Of a DNA stretch of 64,000 nucleotides, positions 56,491-64,000 are shown piece after piece (the first letter of the stretch is position 1; every line of letters starts with the position of its first letter). The stretch comes from Phytoseiulus persimilis. Lineage: Eukaryota > Arthropoda > Arachnida > Mesostigmata > Phytoseiidae. Under the pieces are notes generated by a model. It worked only from the letters and a program-made list of their open reading frames with translations, had not been told where the DNA came from and made no database searches. The stretch covers positions 3,726,775 to 3,790,774 of the forward strand of contig CM075104.1 in assembly GCA_037576195.1 (NCBI GenBank), in the 5' to 3' direction. Position numbers and translations under genes: made by a program.

Positions 56491-58637
56491 GTAGGATGTT
56501 GCGCTCCGAACGAAAACACAGTCGACAAGAACAACGATGGTTCTTTTTGTTCGTGATCATATGAATGATGTCATAAGTTAAGTTTTAGAACATGCCAGCA
56601 CAATAATATTCATCTCCACTGGTATTACGATCCCCGCCGTCGGACGATCGGCGAGATGAGTTGTTTCGGGTACTCAATCTCTTTTCTCTTTGTTGGTCGC
56701 GTCTCTCATCAGTTCTTCGGATCCAACGATCAAGATTTCTTCCAATTTACAACTTCAACGTTTCGAGGAGTCCTCTCTTGGCAGATTGACCGTCATTGAA
56801 ATCGAGCACCGCCGAGGGGGCTCTCGTTATTGTTTTGCGTGAAAGCGCCAAGGCGTCGTTTCAGCAGTTCTTCATCGACGAGATCATCGATGTACGCATT
56901 GAGATCGACTAGACACTCACTCCTTCCCCCCTGGATCGTTCGACCGAGCAGCAGCACGATAAGAGACCTCCTTGCGATCACGATCGTAGCACAATCCACC
57001 CTGGTGATAGAATTGCGCACCATCCGCTGCGCGTGCGTAAACTTGCTTCAGTTTAAAAGACGATCATGACTTCGTTGTCGTATTGGACTTTAAGAGGTTC
57101 GAATTGAGCTTCGAATGGAGGGCTTTACTTACTGTAAGGCCAGACAGGATACTAGTCTTCTTCGAAGATCGTCTCATGAGTATGGGTTCAGACGTCCTGA
57201 GGACGACGGAAGCAACGCCTATCAGGAGAAACGACGCAAAAATTCAGTCAATCACAAGCAAACATATTCTGTAGCATTTCTCTCCCAAGTTTTGTTGATG
57301 ACACCAAGAAAAACTTCACGAAGGTGAGTGGCGTGGTATGAAGTTGGCTGGACCCCGTATGAGAATATGCTCCATAGGTCATCCAGAATCTTGCTTTCCG
57401 CTCTGAGCTAGGTGAGACAAGATTCACTCGATCTCTCCGTGTACTACCTAGTCCAGTCACTGATTCAGAGTCGGAAACTCTAGTCACTACTCAGGAATAG
57501 GGGAGTCAATCGGCCCTGAAAAGCCAGAAAACGTATTTGTTTCGCATTTCGGGCCCCTCGATAAAAGAAACACGGGCCCATTCAAGACGATCAACTGTGG
57601 GCCAAAACATGGCTCAGCATAGACTACCAAACGGGCACCTACTCATTGAAATCTGGGTGTTACACTTCGTATAGCTCCCTTGTCAGCGTACTCCCGAGAT
57701 TCGGGATCACCCTTGAAACTTACGCACCCGTGACGAAACTGGAGAAATTTAGGACGATCATTAGCACCATTCAGTCATTCATTTCGACCGATAGAACAAT
57801 AGCTTTGCAACTTTCCGATGATCAAACAATCGGAAACCTTTGATGCGATATGCAAGTCGATCACTTTGCCAGTTTTGATTCCGATAACGGAGCATGAACC
57901 GTTCAGGGAGTCATGCCCCCGCTTCTGCCATGATACGTCACCGCTATGAGGCCATGTGGAGCTGTTGGAGTATCTGGTGATACGCTGTCTTTCCGACGGG
58001 CGAGGGAAGCTCCATGTGCGCTCAAAACCGTTCCAGAGAATTCAAGCCCAAGCCGAGCGATCGTATCGCCAAGATCGATCGTCTGTTGATCTCGTACGAG
58101 CGTCTATTCGACTCGATCTTAGACGAGTTGCCAATCTGCTTTCTCCCGCCACAATTATCACAGTACAAGCAATATTCTGAGGCGAGACCCTAGACACCAT
58201 CTTCGATCATTTCCACAGCAACGCCGCGCGTGCACCTGCAGAACTTGGCGATGGCCTCGAGGAGCAAATCGAGGTCACATATCCGATCCACGGAGGCGTC
58301 CCTTCTTCTTCGTTTTCAGAACCGTCTCGTTCGCTCAAGGAACTGATCTGCGGCTCCGACAAGTTTTCGGCACTGATGTACCGATTCCCATGGAGTCGCC
58401 GCTTGAGGGAATAATAGCGTCTCGTCTGCCTCCGTTTCTTTCTGACAACCACGCTAGATCTTGAGCCCGAAGCTCCATGACCATCTCTAGATTCCATGTC
58501 TCACGAAGAGATCTGAATTTAAAATATTTGCGAAGCAATAGAATTGATATCGTGGGCTCGGTTGCTCGAGTTTGAAGACCTGGATTACGCTGACTCGATA
58601 AAAATTACGCAACAAAACATATTTCAAAAGCTAGGAT
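56491..58637. other. No confidently recognised gene
   Basis: The minus-strand frames 56793-57023 and 58207-58497 read plausibly as protein (the latter basic then acidic), but no family can be named and neither has clear splice-site support. No repeat was noticed. The stretch ends at the hAT terminus at 58638. Confidence 0.35.
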
Positions 58638-60314
58638 CAGTGGCGTAACAAGGGTCTGTGGCGCCCGGGGCGGTCAACGAAAATGGCGCCCCCCCTCCTG
58701 GTGTCATGAAACATCAGCCAGATTTACATGAATGAAACACCAAATGTGTTGATTCGGCCAAGGGTATTTATTATCCAAGCTTCAAAACTGAACCTGCCGA
58801 GCTTTCATGATCGCGAATTCGTTGATCGCATCGTCCATATCAATGTTATTCGAGATTTCATGCTCGATCGACAGGATCGCGAGGTTTGAGAGCCGTAATT
58901 GGCTCATGCTGGAGCGGAGATAAGCTTTGATCAATTTCAACTTCGAAAAGCTTCTCTCATAGCTCGCCGAACTAATGGCTACGGTGAGAAAGAGTCGGAG
59001 AGCTATGACGATATTTGGGACGCAGATGTCCAGATTATACCTCTTGATAAACTGCAGGAGCTCCAAAGGCCCTCCATCGAGCATCGAGCTCTTCTCCTCT
59101 GCCGGACAGACTTTCACAAACTCCTGAATTCGTCCCCGCTCGACTAGGAACTCCGTTTTGTCGATGTCGACCGGAAGGACCGTTGAGTCGTATGGAGAAC
59201 TTCCACTGAGAAGTTCTGTGGGATTCAGGAAACCGAATTTAGCGTCCAAGTCCTGCATCTGCTGAAACCTCGACAGGATTTCCTGAGTGATCCTGTCGAT
59301 GCATGAATACATTTCGCGGGTGAGTTCTTGCTCGAAGGTTAAATTGGCGTTGGTTAAATTGGTTTCGGAAAAATCGTTGAAAGGTCTTTTGAACTGTCGC
59401 CTACGGCGAGCTGGAACTTCAATGCTCAGCTCATCACAAAGATTCCTGGCGAAAGTCACCCCCGTCGTAACGATCACTTCACGGGAGTCGCTGAGCCATG
59501 TTTTCAGAGCTGATAGTTTCAGAGCGCTGTTATGTAGGTGGATACCCCTTTTTTTGTGAATAGCGCCGAGTATCGTTTATTTCGTTTATTTCTCAGACCA
59601 GAAACCCAGATAGCTCAGGAAAGAAAATGATTGCAATGACCTCAGCAAGAGAGTGGCCTCTGACCGCGTTGTGGTATTCTCGTTCGCGGCGGTCAGTTCG
59701 TCGAGAGCGTCTAAAATCTTCGCGAAGTGATTTTTTATCACGGGAACTGCATCATATCGTGCACTCCATCGAGTTTCGATCGAACGTCTCACGACCTGGT
59801 TGGTGGCAGCGATCAGCTTGCTCCAGCGGATAGTAGAGGATGAGAAGAAAACGAAAATTTGCTCCCCTGTCCCAAAGAAGGTGATTGAGCCCACGGATTC
59901 CGCGACAGCATGGACGCCTGCTAAGTTCAAGGAGTGATTCGTGCATGCCACGAACTGAGCCTCAGGATTGATACTCCTTATGCGCGCTTGCACGCCAGTG
60001 TACTTGCCAGCCATCACGGCTGCGTTGTCGTACGCCTGGCCACGACAGTCTTGTAAGTCGAGGCCGTCGCCTTTAATCTTAGTCAGAATCAAATGCGTTA
60101 GGTCCTCGGCTGTTTTCCCAGCCGCTCCTATGAAGTCAATGAATGATTCGACGACGGTAATATTGAGTCCGTCGATTTTAACGTATCGAAGAACCTGACT
60201 TATTTGGTCTTGACGGGATATGTCAGGTGTTGAATCGAATATCATACAGTAATATTTCGCTTCTTTGATTTGCTGGATAATCTTTCTCCGGACCCGATTC
60301 TCAAGGAGTGATAT

Positions 60315-60588
60315 TCCTCGTGACCGGCTCGTTGGCCGTGTGGCATAAACCAACGCCTTGGGTGCCACGCTAAGCTAGCAATCGCGGGTTCGATCCCCGG
60401 CCGGGACAACAAATTTCTTATGTGGTAAAAAGAGGATTTAAATCATATCAGAATTAAATCTGAACCATCTTAAGCCCACCGCCCGCAATGGGATTTGCGA
60501 GGCGATAGGGAGTGTTACTGAAGCAATACCGAAAGGTGATTCCGGGACACTTCCGAGGGCTGGCTGAGAGGTTCAGCCGGAAAAAAAA
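60315..60588 (+). mobile_element. Full-length tRNA-derived SINE (274 bp) inserted in the hAT pseudogene
   Basis: The tRNA-like head (60315-60408) carries TGGCCGTGTGG and GGTTCGATCCC, fitting A and B boxes of the internal Pol III promoter. A unique body (with AAGCCCACCGCCCGCAATGG) and a GGTTCAGCCGG end with ten A residues follow. The 13-bp duplication AAGGAGTGATATT flanks it at 60302-60314 and 60589-60601. It is on the strand opposite to the transposase. Other members are a truncated copy at 20161 and a possible fragment at 51653. Confidence 0.92.
60332..60397 (+). promoter_or_regulatory. Internal RNA polymerase III promoter of the SINE (A and B boxes)
   Basis: The A box is TGGCCGTGTGG at 60332-60342 and the B box GGTTCGATCCC at 60387-60397. 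The 44-base gap is in the range of tRNA-derived SINEs. The head keeps the tRNA-like CGGGTTCGATCCCCG stem-loop. It does not look like a functional tRNA gene because it runs straight into the SINE body. Confidence 0.75.
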
Positions 60589-61578
60589 AAGGAGTGATAT
60601 TATTTCATCCTGCACAAGCGGCGACATGTAAGATGTTTCGATCTTTCTGCCGAGTTTCACCTTGATCAGGTGCTCACGTAAAACCGGGTCATAGGTCGAT
60701 AAAAGTTGTAAAAGCCCCAGAAAATTGCCTTTGTTAGCTGTGGTGTCATCGTCAATGCTCTCTCGATGACCCCGCAAAGCGAGATTATGCCTGGCCAGAT
60801 AATTTAAGACTTCGAGAAATCGCGACAAAAGGTCTCTCCATTTCTCTTCTTCGGATCGATTGGCCCGCTGAGCTGCTTCGTCGATGGTGGTTCGACCTTA
60901 GATATTCATTTCGAGGGTCTTCCATTTTGTGAAGGATGTGACATGAGAAGGAGAGGTCTCGTGCTCATCTAATTACGGATTGAGCTTCCAATACTTATTG
61001 AAGCCATGCTCGGAGTTGAATCCTGAATATGTTGGATTGACACTGTTGAATAGCTCGCATCAATAGCAGAAGAGAGCACCTTTGTGAGGGGAGTACATCA
61101 TCCACGTGCGGAGAACCTTCTCGCCGTTGGTCAGCTTTCGGAAGAACCAGTCTTTAGAGAGGTGTCGTACGATATCTTTCGTGGAAGCACCCGATCTCTT
61201 GACGCCAGCAAAATCACTGTCAATGTGTTGCACGACACGAGGACCGATTTTTATGAGAGACACCCTCAAATAGTGCGAGATTTCCACGGGCCATAAAACA
61301 ATGTCCGACGTATCTCGCACGGAATCTGCATGAGGCGATTCCATGACACTCTGTTCTGAATTTTCGTCGTCAGCGATCATCAGCCAGTTGGAGTTGTTTG
61401 AAGTTTCTGTCGTTGAGAATTCCCGGTCAACACAGTCTTGTTTTGCGAGTCGAGCATCAGAGTCCGTGGCTTCGACTCGAACCGGTGTCTCATACGAAGC
61501 ATTCCATGACTCGGTTGAAGCGGGTTCTCGAGGCCCGGGATCTTCCAGTCCGAGTCGATCCGACTTGGTGGCTTCCAT

Positions 61579-64000
61579 GCGCTCCTCAATGGGTGTCTCG
61601 TTCGGTGGAAGACACGAAGATGCAAGCTTCGTGGTTCAGGATGTGATGATGATGCCGATGATGATGATGATCATCGTCTCGAGATTTTCATGACTCAATC
61701 AACATGGTTTTCAAACCTGTGAGAATTTCCTGATAAGACTGAACCTTTGTGGAACTTTTTCGTCCATTAAAGTAGGATATAATCCACCCTTCCCAATATT
61801 ATCGAAGAGTTTTTGGGGGGGGGGGGGGGCATGTCCCCCTTGTGAATATATGTGTCGAGATCATAGGTTTGTAGAAGATCTGTCAGATGGATGGCCTGTT
61901 CTTTGTATCAATGACCTACATATTTCGGTCGGCTCGGGACAACCGCGATAGAGCGAAACCGCGAATATCGAGCCGCGAAGTAGCGGGAGAAGAACTCGGG
62001 TCGCTAGGGGAGAGAAGCGTGCTAGACAGACTTTCCTTCGCTTCTTCTTTCATGAGACATTCCGGCCGGGCATTTGACATCATATTCCAGGCCGTGAGGG
62101 CCAAGATAGGATAAATCCGTAGACAACCGAGAACGAGTCTGAGAGTTTTAATTGTAGAGATCTGAGGCAAATGGCTCGGAACACTACTTGAGCTCATTCG
62201 AATCAATGAGAGTATATCATTCAGCCTTCATGTGAGCTGAACGTGCGCGACTGCATCCTTGATTGGATTCCCGAATCTCTCCGGCGTGCAACGCCTCAAT
62301 GCACGATCTAAGAGAAGCACATTCTGGGACAGAATACGATCCAATCATTTTCTCTGAACTGCAGAGAAGCAATCAACCGGAGAGAGCTGTATTCAGCTTC
62401 TCGCCTCGGATTTAGGCACAAAAGAGTCACCGAAGGGGGTCCGTCGGTTTCAAATTGTAACCATGCTGCTCTGTGCATGCGCAAACTCCTTCCGAACTCA
62501 TACAGAGGGCATAGCACGGACCAGTGGATCGAGGGACTCGTAGAACTCAGCTCTTACTGCGCGGAAAGGTAACATGTGTTTTCAGACAGGGAGTGCATGG
62601 AGTTCCAACTCAACGCTCCCGAACGTGACCAACGGTAACGCACTGATCGCGGAGGACTATACAGTCGATCCGAACGGAGTGAGATCAATAATTTGACACT
62701 GATTGTGAGAGCAGACTTCAACGTCCTCTTCTATTTGTTTTTTTCGAACGCCGTTAATTACTTGATAGGACGTTCGGCGCCGAACTTTGCTCCTGGTTTT
62801 GAGTTATCGATCTGGCTCCGGTGGAATCGACTTCCCAGTCTTCTGCGATCGGATCCAGTTTGGCCGAGTTATGCCTTTCAAAAGCAAATGGGGAAGAGTC
62901 TCTAGTTAAAGGGTCCAGCCTGTGTGCCTCCCGAAAGCTATCGCTTGACACTCCATTCCGGCGACTTAGCGCTGCCGGGACCCAATCCGAAGAATTCTGA
63001 AACGGATCTTCCGGAGGTCACTGAATGTCGAAGTCCCGACGAGTGGTCTGGTGACGACTTATCCCGCACTGAGTAATGCTGGCGATGAGTTGTACCGTAC
63101 CGGGAGTACAAAACAATGCAAGGCCTCAGGAACGAGAAACGGAACAGGAGGTAAATCGAGGCGAAAAGGACTACTCGCAATCGCCATGTCGCACCGGATC
63201 CTCGACAGGGATACATATCCTTGGACCCACGCCTCCGCGAGCTCCCAAACCAGGGCAAGAGGTCCAACGTGTCATCAAGGCCGTTCCAAGCACACTTCAC
63301 GTAAACATTTGAACATACTCTTCGAACCTTCCTTGTCATGCTCCTTAGGTAGTTCGGGGAACTCGCAGGAAGAGATGCTTTCCATGGAATACGAGAATAC
63401 TTTCTCTTTCTGTTCCTCCATACGAAGAGGCTATGAAGCCTAGCAGCTGACAACACTTCCATCTGAAGCAGCCGCTAAAGACATTGAGGTGCGTGATATG
63501 ATGAGACCGATGCTCATTTGCCAACTGAGCCGCGTCTCGAACTGCTCGGACGAGTGCTGCCCGACAGTTCCAATAGATTGGATTCAGGGCTCAGAAGTGG
63601 ATCGTCGAACAATGGCCTCGGACGGTCTCCAAGCCTCTGCTCCATCGAGCTGGATCTGTGCATGCTGCACTAGTCCACGTTGAGGTGAATTTCCCTCCGA
63701 GATAACGATCTCTGGACGAGATGAGGGAGTTCTCCAGCGTATACGTCGTTGCTTCCCTATCGGTTTCATATCAAAGCTCAAAGCTGGACCGTCCAACAAT
63801 GGCATAGAACGCTCTCGATAAACGCCTGATCCCCTGCGGACCCTCGTGGGAAACGCGATTCCAAATCGACTGATCGTTGAGTTCGCAGTGCGACTCATCA
63901 CCCACTATCAGCCTACGTAGCGGCGGCTACGTATCAGCAACCAGAGGAACTAGAGGCTCACCGCAAACGAGGTTGTGTTGCTAGCAGATCCAACGAAATA
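61579..64000. other. No recognised gene; contains a 15-base G run
   Basis: A run of 15 guanines is at 61815-61829. Frames at 62938-63462 (minus, 174 codons) and 63051-63443 (plus, 130 codons) overlap each other and have no known motif. The opposite end of the hAT element was sought here and not found. Confidence 0.4.
61641..61676. repeat. (GAT)n microsatellite
   Basis: GATGATGATG followed by CCGATGATGATGATGATC, interrupted once. Ordinary short tandem repeat. Confidence 0.85.

Larger units (their letters stand above)
58638..61578 (-). pseudogene. ZMYM1-type hAT transposase pseudogene
   Basis: On the minus strand one sees in order: an acidic leader and TTF-type finger region (61578-61060, with VRHLSKDWFFRK), a broken stretch (WKLNP, then stops), a DUF4371-like block (60828-60602, with YLARHNLALRGHRES and YMSPLVQDEII), then after an inserted SINE the core (60300-59586, with YYCMIFDSTPD, CRGQAYDNAAVMAGKYTGVQ, VACTNHSLNL, ETRWSARYDAV), and the C-terminal dimerisation region (59477-58782, with AISSASYERSFSKLKLIKAY). 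The CAGTGGCGTAACAAGG end at 58638 is a plausible 3' terminal repeat; the opposite end was not found. Stops between 61060 and 60828, the SINE, and stops around 59580-59490 make it inactive. Without the SINE the frame on either side (EIISLL and ENRV) is continuous, so the SINE came after the coding region had formed. Confidence 0.85.

Noticed and set aside
60538-60555. GGTGATTCCGGGAC in the SINE resembles the start of the 45-bp unit
   Set aside because: Only about 14 bases are shared and the 20161 copy differs there; chance or convergence is as likely as common origin.

Overview
This 64 kb window looks like animal nuclear DNA, most likely from an arthropod. A mite or other chelicerate would fit, but nothing in the sequence proves it. 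The evidence is one intron-rich neuropeptide GPCR of the cholecystokinin/sulfakinin type, a mariner element, hAT, Helitron, LINE and tRNA-derived SINE sequences, no operon-like gene packing, and roughly balanced base composition. No bacterial features, rRNA genes, CRISPR arrays or viral genes were recognised.

Layout. At 720-3537 (+) lies the 3' part of a rhodopsin-family receptor: seven exons covering TM2 to the C-terminus, a GC-AG first intron and a MITE in its third intron. The rest is almost entirely transposon-derived or unrecognised. 8.5-10.2 kb holds duplicated modules with an expandable 15-bp repeat. 11.8-12.7 kb holds a foldback-like inverted repeat next to a second MITE copy. 16.7-17.3 kb holds a minisatellite-bearing element. 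20.2-22.6 kb holds a truncated SINE, an inverted-repeat element and a complete non-autonomous Helitron that carries a 45-bp minisatellite. 26.3-32.4 kb is a cluster of inverted-repeat elements: a 1.06-kb foldback, a second inverted-repeat element and a 1.2-kb hAT-like element with GCGGTTA-rich ends. 32.5-34.7 kb is a broken hAT transposase. 36.4-37.7 kb is an apparently intact mariner with TA duplications. 41.7-44.5 kb is a large minisatellite element with higher-order structure. 49.7-51.9 kb holds an unusually long unrecognised ORF and a LINE remnant. 58.6-61.6 kb is a ZMYM1-type hAT transposase pseudogene split by a SINE with a 13-bp target-site duplication.

The most distinctive signal is a family of 45-bp tandem repeats at seven loci. 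In its best copies the array sits between a short tRNA-like (B-box-like) head and a conserved AT-rich end, so the whole looks like a mobile composite element with a minisatellite body. The same repeat also occurs inside a Helitron and in the loop of a foldback element. In the largest copy (about 57 units) it is organised in nearly identical 675/720-bp higher-order repeats, in which a 46-bp unit and a 44-bp unit compensate each other.

Only the receptor and the mariner transposase are confidently coding. Long stretches between repeats contain short ORFs that I could not connect to any known family, and they are labelled as such. All repeat boundaries and similarities were read by eye, so edges are approximate unless a target-site duplication fixes them.
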